Origin: Onchidella celtica
Lineage: Eukaryota > Mollusca > Gastropoda > Systellommatophora > Onchidiidae
Direction: 5' to 3'
Length of the DNA: 64,000 nucleotides
Assembly: GCA_963931925.1 (NCBI GenBank)
Contig: OZ007582.1
Span: 37,148,297-37,212,296 of the forward strand
Shown here one piece after another: positions 1 to 14,000 of the stretch. A model generated the notes under the pieces. The model was given only the letters and a program-made list of their open reading frames with translations, was not told the DNA's origin and ran no database searches. Numbering within the stretch: position 1 is the first letter of the stretch; every line of letters starts with the position of its first letter. The translations under genes were made by a program, and so were the position numbers.

Positions 1-841
1 CTGTTGATCTCTACAACTCCGACTCTCTGATCGCGATGTGTTATTTCATCATGCCAGCCTATCAACAAATATATCATACAGTACAATAGTAAATGTGATT
101 GGTACGTACATATTCCAAATTTTGCACTAGGGGTACGTAGTTAAAGCCATTTGTTACTCCAGAGAGCCCCTCCCAAAATACTCCTAACAACAGCCTTAAT
201 TAATTGTTCTTTCCGATGTTCTGTTGTCCTCCTGTTTTTTGGTTGAAAGGATAAAGGGCAGGGTTAGGGATTCAATAGATTTAGGGTTGAGGATAAGGAT
301 GGGGTTAGGGATAAGTACGTATATGTAGCAGCCCTAGCACAAAGCGCTTGGGGTACGTACCTACATGTAAAACAGCCTAAATGATAAGTTTGTGTTTTTT
401 TTTAACTCTCTTTTCACTCTTACTTCTCTTTCTTATATCTAATTTTCCATCAGATATCTTTAAAATACCTCGTCTCAATGAACGTGTGACAGGCATGAAC
501 GTCCGCTATTTGGGTCAGGTGTTAGAAAGATGGGTTATGCTTGGGACAAAAAGAAAATGGTTTGGCCACGTGGAGAAATATTTTGTCAATTAATCACAAA
601 TTAAGAGGAGGGGGTGCAAGCGGCATTGTGTACACAATTCAAATTCAATCATTTTGGCAGGAAATTGAGTAGACTTGTAGGTGCCAGTAAGTCTACAGGG
701 GTGTTGAACTACTCACTTTGGTTTTCCAGCGATCAGACATGTTACGTTATGATGGGAGCTAGCCCATGCAAGTGACCACTGGAGATGCCTTCACCAGTTT
801 GAAAAACTTCCAGTTTTGGGAATGTCAGATAAAAAAGGTTG
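1..841. other. Intron (presumed) left of the NIDO exon; no gene seen
   Basis: No coding signal recognised. Positions 255-320 carry scattered GGGTTAGGG-type repeats, weakly telomere-like but far too degenerate to be a telomeric array. The presumed intron continues from 1146 to 1920 without recognisable exons. Confidence 0.4.
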
Positions 842-1140
842 CAGGGCTGCCACTCAACTGAGAAAAAAACATCTGAAATCTATGCGCGGCGCCTATGCGG
901 AGTGTAAATTTTAAATGATTGACCATATTCTGCACATAAATTTGATATAATGGACCATACATTACACCTACACACAGAAATACACAAAAAAATACTTAAA
1001 TAATAGTAATAAATACAGCAAAAAAAACAGGACATCGGAAAATCACCCGGGCATCGGAAAATCACCGGGACATTGGAAAAATTACCGCTCATCTCTTCCA
1101 CCGCGGAGTTTCGCATTTCCGCGGAAGAGTGGCAGCCCTG
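842..1140. mobile_element. hAT-like MITE, copy 1
   Basis: A 299-bp non-coding element with perfect 14-bp terminal inverted repeats (CAGGGCTGCCACTC and its complement) and GGTTG on both flanks (837-841, 1141-1145), a 5-bp target duplication. A subterminal palindrome CCGCGG..CCGCGG lies near the right end. CAGGG termini recall hAT elements, but the usual hAT duplication is 8 bp, so superfamily is tentative. A second copy is at 56690-56938. Confidence 0.82.
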
Positions 1141-1920
1141 GGTTGGAGACCTGTCCTAGGCAAAGTAACAGCTGGACTATGTGTTACCACATCAAAATTA
1201 ATGTAACTTTCCGATTATTGCACAGTATCACACTGAAATAACTTTGGCTAAACAACCTTGATCAGAATCAGCATCGTCAAAAATGTTTTACATACATCTA
1301 ATCAGGTCTTGCAAAGTCAGAGGTTGCATTACACGAGGGTAAAATTATTATCCTCATTTTTCAGAACCAAAGTAGAGGAATTGCATTATACACATGGCCA
1401 CATCTGTTGTGTCAGTCTCACGTCTTCAAGACCACAGACACGGGGAGACTGGCATATTTATGTGCTCGCAATTGACCTAGTCTTTTGTCTCCTTTCCACC
1501 TGTCCTAAGGTCGTCGTACACTACATTGTGAGAAATCGAGTTCGTTGTCTTTGTTCTTGTTTAAGTATATATGTGGGATGTTTGGGAGTCCGGTGAGTCG
1601 GTGTAGTAGACGTCTAACTGTTCAATGCCTACATTTGTACAGTGTCCAAATATCTGTGAAACTGTTTCCCTGTATAACGTGTATCTATGCAGTGACATTA
1701 GCTATTATTATATTCATATATAGACTTATGTGTGTCATATTAAATATAACTCTGTGTACCTCACAGAAGGATTTGCATTATTCTATATTGTTCTAAAACC
1801 CCACGCATGAAACCACAACATTGCACACAAATATTTACAATGACACTCTTTTAATGCATAAACATCTGTAAATCTCAGGCCATAAACTGTTTACCACTAA
1901 GTGACCAGTCAACTACTTAC

Positions 1921-2066
1921 ATAAACATTTGTATATCGCTCAGTACCAAAAGGCAGGCCATTGTCAAATACAATTGCTGAACTGACAGTGTCATCCCCCA
2001 CTGATAAGACTGAGTCATTCTTGTCAGTTCCATATGGATACAAAGACAGCTGACTCCGGTCAAAGT
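1921..2066 (-). CDS. Exon 24: start of NIDO domain
   Basis: Acceptor ttttcacag, donor GTAAGT; phase 1 in, phase 0 out. QLSLYPYGTDKND, LSVGDD and GLPFGTERYTNVY match the opening of the NIDO (nidogen extracellular) domain: L-Y-P-F/Y-G, G-D-D, a strand, then P-F-x-x-Y-x-x-V/L-Y. The rest of NIDO must be in exons below 1921; I see none in 1-1920. Confidence 0.87.
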
Positions 2067-5000
2067 CTGTGAAAACAGCCACGTCATGAATAAACAGGGC
2101 TCAGAGTGAAAAAATTCTGAAAACCACCCATCTCCTATCTGAACCACATGGCTCAAACAGAAAGGCTTAATATGCACATAATTCTTGTATAAATAAATGA
2201 ATTTAGTGAACTCTTACATTGACAAGGAGCCATGGAAGCAAGAAAAAACCACTGTATTCCATACACCATGGAAGTAACAGAGTCCAGAATAACTCATTTG
2301 ATTCCCTTTGCATTCTTCCTTTAGGTTTAAGCTTCTGTGTTGCTTGCTCATCACGCTAGGACAGATCTTTATACAAACGCAGTTAGGTTTTCTCCTTTTT
2401 CATTTCATGGTTAAATTATATGACAAGTTTGTAAAAAGTCTTTTCTATCGCTCACTGTCAAAATGCAACTGGTAACAATTAAACATGTAAAGATTGCTGC
2501 TTTTTGAGTTTTTTTCCCCCTCTTACCACATTGGAACATAGTTCCAAACCCAACTGCACTCCGCTACATCCATAATGTACAATATATTATTATGTTAAAT
2601 CAATTTATGAATTAATTTATGAGGAATAATATCTGCTATCAACTATATTCACAACTGGAAATAAAGGCATTTAGGCTGCCAGACAATTTGAGTGTTTGAA
2701 ATACATCAACAGTGTATCAAAAAATTTATTTGAAATGCAATAATACAATATTGCAGCAAATTCTTTATGCCACAGATCTGTGTGAGAGACACCAGCAAAC
2801 AAAACAGGAAAAGGTGTACATTTAGCAAGTGCATGACCAAGATCATCCACTATAATGACAAACGCCAATCAAGAAAAGCAACAAGGAAAACATGAATAAC
2901 ACAGAAAAAGAAAACGTAACCTGCAACAATCTGTAACAAAAAACAATCATGAGGCTGTCTTGAGTTTGGATGCTTGCAAATGTGATTTTATATTAATCAG
3001 AATAAGCAACAAGGAAAAGATGAATAACACACACACAAAAAATGTAACCTGCAACAATCTGTCACAAAAAACAATCATGAGGCTGTCTTGAGTTTGGATG
3101 CTTGCAAAGTTCATTTTATATGCAAAGATTTCACTCTTCCAAGGAGTGTTGATCCTAGTGCATGTCCACAAACAAAATCAGTGTAAGTTTCAAGCTGTTT
3201 AAAATATTTTTAGACCTTTAGGTTCATTACTGACTGCCTCATGAAATGGCACAAAATGAAATGGACTATTTCACAGGCTAGGGAGATATGTTTAACTTGA
3301 AATATATACCTTGTATACATTTTTATTACATAAACAAACATTAGGCTGCTGCCTGAGCAAAATAGATAACTGCCCAGGCAAAAATTTAAAAAAACCCACA
3401 AAACTCTCTCTTCAAGCTCCCCTCTCCGAACAGGAAAAATCAAATTCTTCCAATCAGTTTATAGAATATTTGACACAAAAGAGTTGTTATCTGTAGTTGT
3501 GCAAATACATTTACATAGTTTTATGATAGGGCCAGCATTTTGGGATATCCTTATCCTGATGGAAGTAGCCCATGCAAATTAATCTCCTCATTTTAGCAAA
3601 TGTTTTCTCAAATATTTTTCAGCAAATCTTTATTTTTCAGCCTTTATGAAGGTCCTTAGTGACCAAAAGCCAGAGCAGTTTACTTCATTTTTTTCCTTTA
3701 GAATTTATTGCATGGTTCAGTCCATGGTTGGTTTCTAACTGGGGCTTTGTTAAACACATGTCATATTTTAACTTTATGCAAAACCCAGCAGGGGGACCAG
3801 TGACACATTTAAACGGCTTTCTAAATCTCATGTTAAAATATGAAGATATGTCACACAATGCTTTTCCTGAATCAAAGCCAGTCTTATGACAGCCTAAGAC
3901 AACTGCATCTACAACACACAAGAAAGGAGCCCAAAGAAAGGTAACTTACTGGAACAGTCATCCTGGGGAGTCCTTCTGGTGAAGCCATCAATACAGTCAC
4001 AGACAAAATTTCCAGGGATATTTACACATTTCTCATTAGGTCCAGTGCAAACACCACCAGTTAAACATTCATCGATATCTGTGAAACAGGCATATAAGAT
4101 TGGAAATAGATATAACTGAAGGATAAATCAGATTTTTACATAATATTACTGGCCTCACTGAGACATCTTTAAAGCTGCTGAACTTTTACAGATGCTCACT
4201 ATGCCTACAACCTCACACAATTTCAAGATGTCCAGCCTCCCTGACCCTTTCAGATAATTATCTTTCACTGACAAAACTACTTAGTGCAAGCTTACATAAG
4301 ACTTTCAACCATTTCAAAAAGAAGAAGAAGTCATACAACTTATATTTACACACTACACTACATGTAGTGTAAAAGATGAAGAGTATAGAATGTTTAAGAT
4401 AAAAGAGAATAACTGATGAGTCATGGAAAAGCTGTGTAATTATTAGCTTAATGTTTCATCCATAATGGTGAAAGCACTGCTGCCAGGGCTGTTCATGATT
4501 AATTTTGTGAATAGGACTTTGTTCTGTGCTGGGAACAAAATATCGCGTGCTGGTACTGCACTTTTTGTTGCTTTTGCGTATGTATAGCAGAAATGTGTTG
4601 CAGAACATCATCCCCATCTCCAGATGTGATCAAATGTCTGCACTAGATTTACAAGGTTCACAGAAGCAAGAAGCAAATGTAGATCTGTCATCAGCCTCCT
4701 TCATTTCATAAAAAAAGGAAATTACAGTACAATACATGAACAGACTTCATGTTGCCATTGACAACAGTTGCTTTCTGTACCATGTTTGACAACAGTATCC
4801 ATCTTTGAAACTTACAATATTAGCCAAACCACTTTTTCATTCAAAACAGGTGCAACAAAGGTGCTGGAAAAGGAGTTGTAATCTGGAAAATGGCAGTTAC
4901 AAAGACACTCTCCATTACTGATAAATATTGATAATTGCCAAAATTTGCCTCTAAATGTTCATGGTTTTGGTTCTTGTACGCAGAGAAGCAACTGGTTACC

Positions 5001-8000
5001 TAAATTACAACATCTATGTTCTGGACAGTCCCAAAAATTCTGAGTCAGTACATGTAGTTAAGAAGTTAGTGGAAATATCAGTTGGAAATTAAATACCAAA
5101 CATCAGAAAATCTGCGTCAAGTGGGCAGATTCAATATTTCCACAGAAAAGACGAAAGAAGTGGACATCCGCAAAATGACAGAAAAGTGAGATCCCTGTAA
5201 TGCATACATGTATTAAATATTGAGACAACTCATTCTCTTTACATTCAATTAAATATTTGACATGTGACCAGTCTGGTCGAAGCAGTCATTTAACATAAAG
5301 TTGAAGTCGTACAGAAACTCATACCATTTCATTCCTGAAAAGCATTCTAAGCACAAATAGTAGAGACTGGCAGAGGTACTAAGCACAAATAGTAGAGACT
5401 GGCAGAGGTACTAAGCACAAATAGTAGAGACTGGCAGAGGTACTAAGCATTGCCCGGAATAAATCTGCTGTTCCCCCCAGCCCTGTCTTTTTTCCCTTCA
5501 TGATCTGACACCAATTCTGGTTCATTTTCCTACTGTGTGCATGTGTGAGGGACTTAGAGGAAACAGCAATGCATCACAGGCAAAATGGTTCCATTGAACT
5601 GCAGTTCATGATATAACAGTGCAACTGCCAAACGCTAAGATCTTTATTCACTACACACTATGATTTTAATAATTATGACATTTATCTGCCTTGGACCTAA
5701 TGGTTTGTAGTGGTATTTTTATTTAATGGAGGAATAATGTGCTTTCTGAGAATAGGTGTGACATCATACCCTTATCTTTGACTGGCCTAGTGCAGTTCCA
5801 CAGCAATTTTGCACACAGTCTTCCTTCAGTGGTATTGATAATGAAAAATTATAATTAAGCCAAATTTCAGTCTGGACTGACATCATTCTTGGCCAATAAA
5901 AATGCCATTTTCATAACCAGTTCCCTCAGCCCCTGCAACCTCCACACCAGTTGGAGAAGCTGGGTCATATTTAAATTATAACATTTGGGTAAAGCTGTCT
6001 CTCTCTTACTATCTCATATGTCTTTTTTCTCTCTGTCTCTCTCACTTTCTCTCAATCTCTCCTGTTTCTTCCGGTTATCAGAAATTGTAGCATTTGGGAT
6101 AAAGCTTCGTCTTGCTCTTTCTGTAAGTCTCTCCTCTTAACATTTTCTCTTTATCTCCTCAGGTTTGGCCTCTCTTGGTGTTTGTGCGTCTTACCTGTGC
6201 ACTCTGCTGTTTGGGAAAGCCGCTGATATCCCTGCACACAGTCACAGGTAAAACTACCTATGCTACCCACTAAGTTGGTACATGTCGACAAGGCTGAACA
6301 AACTGTCAGTCTGGCTGAACATTCATTGAAATCTGAAGAAAGAAACAGAAAGTAAAACCAGGACTGCCTCCAAATTCTTAAGAATTGTTGCAATGGTTTC
6401 TGTCATTACCGTCATGTCTAGGAAGGTCAACTTTATGCAGGGACTTAATGTGGAAAAAAACTACCCAAATGAGATGGTTGGTCACAATAAGTTTTTTGTA
6501 TTTCACTACATTCGGTAGTAAGATATTTTCTTATGTATATATGTTATCATAATGAGAATGAGGTTGTCTTGTTTCCATCACACACAAAAAAAAAAGTAAA
6601 AAAACTTTCAAATTTGAGAGGGGTGGGTGGGTGGGTGTCCTAAATCATCAGCCATTTTTTTATAGGCCTCATTTCTGTTGTAATTTTCATTTCAAACACT
6701 AAACTTAGCATCAGTTAAAGATGCAGTAAAAATAAAAAAATTCAAGTACTGTAAACTAGAACTAGACAAATGGGGCACTTTTATATTACGCTTCACGTCT
6801 TATTCACCAGCAATAACACCAGTGCACAGTATGGAACAAGATGTGACCAGCAGTAATCACGGTTTGGTGCCCACAAACAGTCTGTGCTCAGAAAATGGGA
6901 ACTCCGGTTTGCATTCTCCAGGACAATGGAGATATGGTTTAGGAAAGAGATTGACAATTAATGTTTTTTATTGTCATGACAGCCTTGGGCTTGACCTCAA
7001 GAAAAACAAATGGCCTAAGTCTAACTTTGGCTGATATAAGATAATCTCATTCATTCAATAGTAATCTCGTTCAATCAATACAGAAAACTTCTGTCATTAT
7101 ATCCACAACACTGGAACATACAACATTTGGTGGAAACAAAAGAAAACCTCATTCTACATCTTTCACAGACACAAAACATTATCTTACCACAAAGGCTTTC
7201 AACTTTAGAATCAGCTCAAGGGGTGAAATCATGAAATTTTCAAGGATAAGCAAACCAAACAAAAAGTTTTAAAAAAAAATGAAAATCTCTTTTAATTAGG
7301 TTGTGTTTCAAACTATAAGTTTGAATGTTGGACAGAGTATTTTTACGTCATCAACTCTCTATACGAACACAGGAGCGCCACAAGGCTGCGTTTTATCTCC
7401 TGTCCTCTTCACCATTTATACCAGTCAATGTAGAAGTGAGTCTGACAATGTTCATATAATCAAATTTGCAGATGACACTACCATCCAAGGTCTTATCGAG
7501 AACTCAGTCGATGAAGATGCCTATATTACAGAAATAGCCAGATTTGTAGCATAAACTTAACAACACAATCATCAAGAAAGTATGCAACATGACAGACACG
7601 GCATTTTTCAGTTTTAATCATCTATACTCAAATGCTTGTGTGAAGAAATTCATGTCCATCTTAAATGACAGCCACCATCCCCTGTTTCATCAGGTTTCTA
7701 GATCATCCAAGAGCAACAGAATAATACACATGAAAGCAAACAGGGAAAGATACAGAAGATCATTCTTGCCTTCAGCAATTCGCCTCAGCAAGTCATCTTA
7801 CAGATAGATGTGTGCCACATTTCATTAAGGTTCTTTCCATGTCACGCCATGTGTGTCTGTTATTGACTTATTGAGTTTGTTTATTTATAATGATACGTGA
7901 GATGTATGTACCACGTGTGTGCTGTTAAACACTCTGTGAAAACGAATTTCCCTTATGGGATAATAAAGTGATTCTTATCTTATCTTATCTTATCTTATAA

Positions 8001-11000
8001 AAATATTCTCGGTCAATATTCCAGGGTCTTGTCATGTAAGTATGCGTTTGTCTCTCTCTCCCTCCTTGTGTGTTTGTGTGTGTCTATGTTTCTTTCTTCA
8101 GGAAAATTGTATCATTTCGGTCTTATTTCTTACGCAAGGCTTTGCTATATAAAACTTGTTCTTTTTGCCACATTTTGACTTTGCTTCAAGCCTTGCTGCA
8201 ACTCCACTGTTTTTCTCTGGTTTTTATAATAGTTACTCACCAACAACATTAGAATTGCTCATGGCATCATCTTCATTCACAAACATGTTAAGTGTTTTGA
8301 TATTGTAGGAAGATCCTGCTACCATAATGTTTGAGCGAGTGGTGTAAAACCTGGAGTAGATCTCAAATCCAAGGAAATTGTACATGTCTAAGCTCACATC
8401 GGATGTGTAGACCAAAGGTACAATCACTACAACTCTGTGGTCAAAATATATAAAAGAGAAGTCAAAACTACAAAGGCACAAGACAACAACAAGAATAATC
8501 TTATGGCACTTATTATTTGAATACCTCGGTGTCAAGAGTCGATAAAATGAAATGTCACGCAAGGCCGTGAGTTGTTTACTTGTCAGGGCCATGAGAAACT
8601 GGCTGGTGGCCTTGAATGGTCCCCGCAAATTATTGTTTATGAGTGGGAAATTACAAAGTTAAAATATTAGATTCACGCTTTGGGTTTTGATGCTCGTGAT
8701 AAGAAGTAATGGAGTGGGGGGGAGATAAGGTGGGGATTGCTGACATTGCTAGGTATGTCTAGACATGTTTTGCACGTTAACTGATTAGTGATGGTGCAGA
8801 GATTAATACACCAGGTTGGAGGTTTCGGCCAATGGGATTGCCGAACTGATTTTAGCAGCGGAGCAACCCCGCTCGGTATCAAGACAGTATTAAAGCTCAT
8901 GTAGCATTGAAATTCATTGAGTGCAGACGAGAAGCCAAGCATCGTTCAGGTGACGCACCTCCGGTTAGCCAGTACCTGAACTGAGCGGCACGAAGGCGGG
9001 CAGTCCTTGTCATCGGACTGACATAGTGAGAGAGCTGATACTAGTGACAGAGAAAGAGAGCTCTAGAAAGAAGGTCTGGGTGGACTGACCTAAAGAGTCC
9101 ACACTGCGATGTCCTGATTTTCACGCCTACGAGTTAGTAGGTGTGAATAATGGTAACTTATGTTATTCACTCATAGGAATTGAGATAGAGAGAAAACCAC
9201 AGCTTGGACTCGACGAACGAGCATCCCTTATTGTAAAACAATCTCCATACAAGTGAAAAATTATTGCACGTTGATAGTGAAATGAATATTGTTTGAGTGA
9301 TTGCATATATGTATTTATACAACCTGCTTAAATACCTGCAAGCCAAATTGTGCTTCTGTAGGTTTTGAAAATGTACTGGGCCATCCCAGCATTCACAGTG
9401 TTCTTATAATAATATACCATTGTAATATTGATTGCAGTAGATTAGAGAGATTAGAACAAGTTAGTAATTGGACTTTTTGCTTTGAACATACCTCTATTGT
9501 GATTTGTTTCGTATATATATATTTTATGTAATAATATTACGGCCCGGCCGGCCTGACAAACGTATACATTTGTTATTAATAATTTCTTGTGTGTTTGAGT
9601 CCAAGTATGAGTTAGCTGCCTCTCATGCAGTCGTTATATCCCAAAGACCTTAACTCAGCTCGTGACTCTTGGCAAATGACGTAAAACACATCATCAGTGT
9701 GCTAAAGTAATGGCCAGTCCCATTTTCCGTAGTTTCTGACAAGTGAATCAAACTGCTTCTCAAGGCAAATGCCTATCTTATGGTGTCATTTGTTAAGACT
9801 ATTATTCCATGTATCAAATGAGGCAGTGTGTATAGATTAATGCAGGTGTGTATTTGTTTGAATGACCATGTTGGGCTTGACCTTAAGAAAGACATGAAAG
9901 GCAGGCCAATTTTGGCCTGTGACACAGACAATTACATCAGCACAGTGACCAAATATAAAGAAAAAGTCATCCCTCTTTAGATTTCCTTTCCTTTCATTAT
10001 GAAAAAGAAACTGCAACACCGCAGTATGTTTTTTTTTTTTTTCTACTCCTTCAAAATTTTTAAACTTTTATTGATATCATCTTCAAAATATCAGTCTTAA
10101 TTCATAGAAGCTTTGGACACTACACAAAATTCATTTTCAGATAATCTTCATCTTTCACTTTTGACATTCATTGATTCACCAAATTTTGGCAAGCATATAT
10201 CAAAGTAAATATTTAAAAGTAAGAAAGGATAACCCCGAACCCTGCAGGAAATATCATTACATAGATTGAATCTTGGCATAGCCAAAGACTGACAATGAAA
10301 GGCATCCAAAAGGTGTAATTCAAATAGATGGACCAGCTATATAATATGAGCCTCTCAATGAAGTTTGGTGACACATAAAGGCCCTGTCATGAAGCTGCAC
10401 AAATATAGTCACACAAATGATGACAATTCTTTTTCACCAAATATTCTATGAACTCCTTGACTTCATTCCTTGCTACTGATTAAAGGGGAATTGCTTATTT
10501 ACAATGAAAAATGTATTAAAGATGTAAAAAAAAAAAAATTCACTTCAACTAAAACAACAGTACTTTTCTTTTTCTGCAAAATTACATCCTCAGCACTTGT
10601 GTGGTTTCATGAAAGTGCCAGTGATCAAGATCTCACATTAACCCAAAATGCTACAATCAATCTTCCTTTCCACAATGTCAGAAAATAAGCTACTGTTCAA
10701 AACAGAAAAAAATGAAAAACTTACTCATTTGATCCTGATGCTCCATTCCTAGTGAAAATAAAAAAAAGAGGAGGAGGGAGTTAGCAAAAACAGCAGCAAA
10801 AAACAGCTAAAGGAACACTTGGCAAAAGAAAGCCCTGACCAAAAAACCTATATGAGTGACAAACCATAGATCTGGTCACTGTTGTGTTGAACTAATTGTT
10901 GTCAATATCAATAGTGGAGGATTGGCTAGTGCATTTACAATTGATAATCTGCAGCAACAGGGGCACAGAGGCTGTGATTTGTTACTCTATTCCTCACAAA

Positions 11001-14000
11001 GAAGTAATTAAATTGCAAAGGATCAAACGGAATATAAATTTTAAAAACTTATATACCAAAAACAAAGGGTTATATGCATTTCTCATGAGAAGAAAATTCT
11101 AACAAGAAAAGTAATAATAATTTTATTACAATAAAAAAAAAAATTGTGGCGGATTATTTCATTGTGGTGCAGTTTTGCTTCTTTTTTCACACAATGCTAC
11201 AGCCCCAATAACACTTGTAAAAGTTATAAAATCAATTTTCTTAGGTCTCAGATATTACAACCCAATTGCTTTTGTATCAAACTACTGTGTTCGTTAAAGT
11301 TTTAAGCAATCTTTTAAAAATGTTGTATGATGGTATAAAACAATGAACTTTCTTTGGCTGCCTTCAGTAAGCCCGTCACTACATGATGGGAGACTGTACT
11401 TTTCACTGTATGGCTTGAAAATTACTTAACGGGGGGGGGGGGGGGGGGGGGCGGGGGGAGGGGATAGAAAAGGAGAGACTAGGGACATATGAGTTTGGGT
11501 GACCAAAATGCAAGACTGAAAGAAAGAGACATAATATTTATACACATGAGTTTGGGTGACCCAAATGCAAGACTGAAAGAAGGAGACATACAAAAACAGA
11601 GGACAAGATGGAAACATAGCAATGACAAAGGAACTTACATAACACTGGGTGTCAGGATGCCAGCATAGTTAGGGAGAAGCCTAAAGTTGCTGGCCAGCTG
11701 GTGGAAGAAATCAATAGAAGAAAGTTCATGAATAATCAGTAAGGAATTAAAATCTCAGTCAAATTATGATAAATGGCAATTTTATTCTTTTCATCCCACA
11801 TCAACTACAGGTAATTCTCCATTCACTTGTTTATTTACGTAATTATGTCGCTTTGCCTTTAACACTGTATTAGTTACTTATTTAATTGTATATATTTCAC
11901 TCCGGCCATTAGTGTTACCTTGAATTGTAAACATAATTACTTTACTCTTGCCATTAATTTTGCCATAAATTGTTTACATAATTACTTCATTACCATCTTT
12001 AATGTTACCTTAAACGAAATACATAATTACTTCATATTTGCCATGATGTTGCCTTAGATTATATGCATAATTACTTCGATCAGATGGCCACAAACACTGA
12101 ACAGTTTATTTAAAAATTAACAGAATTCCGCTACTCTTCAAATTAACACTGTATTATTTTATTAATTTACATAATTACTTTACTCTTTCCGTCAGTGCTG
12201 CATAAGCATGTTTATCTATGTACTTACATTCTCCTTACAAAAAACAAACAAAAACCAAAAAAATCACTTTGGTTTTTTCTTTGCCTGAAGAAGGCCTATA
12301 ACAGAAAGCTCAATTTCGCTTTCCGTTTCCTTTGCGGTTTATTGTATCAGTTCCTATGCAAGGCTTTGCTGCCTACAACTTTTTCTTTTTGCCCTTTTTG
12401 ACTGAGTTATAACAAAATAAATATCCCACATTCCCATTGCTTCCAAATCAAACAAGACATTTTTCCTCAATAGGTCAACATCCAAATAAACAGTATGCCA
12501 ATTATAGAAGGGGTCAGAATATGAAGTGAGAGTATCCAACTCTCTCCATCCTCACATTTTTTCAGGTCTGGCCCTTAGAATATGAAAGTTGCATTTGCCT
12601 GGTTTAAAATATCAAAAAAGAAAAAGGATACTTACAGTGTCTCTAATAGCAGCTGAAACATCACTAGCAAGGTTTGCATCGTAAGTCATATCTACTGTTA
12701 TTCTCAGATAGATTTTCCTGGCATCAGGAACAGCTGTGGAAAATAGCAAAAGAAGTGTGACTGTTTTAATTCTGCAGCTAACAATTTGGGATGCCAAAAG
12801 AAATGGAAATAAAGAAAACTGGTGAAGATGAAAGCTCATCGCCCCTTATGGCACATAACCTAAAATTTTCCAAGAAGAAGCCAGTGATATGATCGGCAGC
12901 ACGAAATGAACACCTGTTGATAAGCCTCCTGCCATTCCAACTTGGTGTCCTGAGAGGAGTATAATATCGGTTTAATTCAGCAGTAACAATGATGGAAGTT
13001 ATTGCTGAAATAAGGAAAAAACAAAATATGTGAAAACATCCAGTGTACAGTACTGAACAAATGCAGTGGGGCAAAATAATCTCCCATCCCCCAAAATGAC
13101 GGAGTTCATCATGGTCCTTATATGTCTGGTCTTCCTTTAATTGTTCACTCTTAAACTTGCTGCATAAACACATCCTTTTTTTTTTTATCTCCCCTCAGTA
13201 CCATGTTTCACCCAGCCCAGTGTGATCCACCACTTATTAAAGTCCACACAGTGCTGATGCACAATTTCCATGCAGCTTACTATAAGCAGTATTAATTTCT
13301 ATGAGAGTATGGGAAACAACTTGAGCCTTGCTATCCATGCATAATGCTGTATTTACTAAGATAGAGTTAGAATTGCCAGTGTGTCTGTTTCCTAGAGAAT
13401 TAAACATTAAAAAAAAAAGCAAACTAACACAGTACTTTAAGACCACACAAATCCATCTAAATGTGATGTAAATTACTAGTAGTGTTTAAAGGGCCGCATG
13501 GTGAGGGCCAACAGCTATAGGCTGAGGCCCCTGAGAAGTCAAAGGATCTCAGGAAGGGCTGCATGGTAAACTATCCTGACTAAGTTTTTAAACTGTTTTC
13601 CAGGAAAAGCAAAAAACGAATTTCATTCTTTATGAGACTTATTATCTACAACACTTAATGTTATACTGAGCCTTTACTTTTCAGAATGTAACCGTTAACA
13701 TCTAACACAACCTGTCAGTTGTCCAGTGCTACAGGCATAACAAATATCTCAATTTTTGAAAGAAGACAAGTTACAATAGCTTAAAATGTATATTTTGTGT
13801 GTGTATGAAAAACTAAATATAAGACTTTGTCATCAGTTTGCATGATGAAAGCTAGTGTTCTCCTCAATTACACATTTAAATTCATAAATCATTTAAAGAA
13901 CTAATTAACAGACAATTGTGTCTGAACATAGTACCGTATGGACTTACAAACATTTCAAAAAATATAATTGCCAAGTGCAGCAATCCTTCCTAAACAAAAC

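Noticed and set aside
255..320. GGGTTAGGG-like stretch as interstitial telomere
   Set aside because: Only three imperfect hits, not a tandem array.
381..593. 70-codon frame with hydrophobic start as a secreted peptide
   Set aside because: The hydrophobic part comes from a T-rich tract; no supporting splice or promoter signal.
8673..8942. 89-codon minus-strand frame
   Set aside because: No recognisable domain and inside an unclassified repeat-like block.
12778..13173. 131-codon minus-strand frame next to exon 18
   Set aside because: No domain similarity; exon 18 is in another frame with good splice sites, and exon 17 joins it directly in phase.
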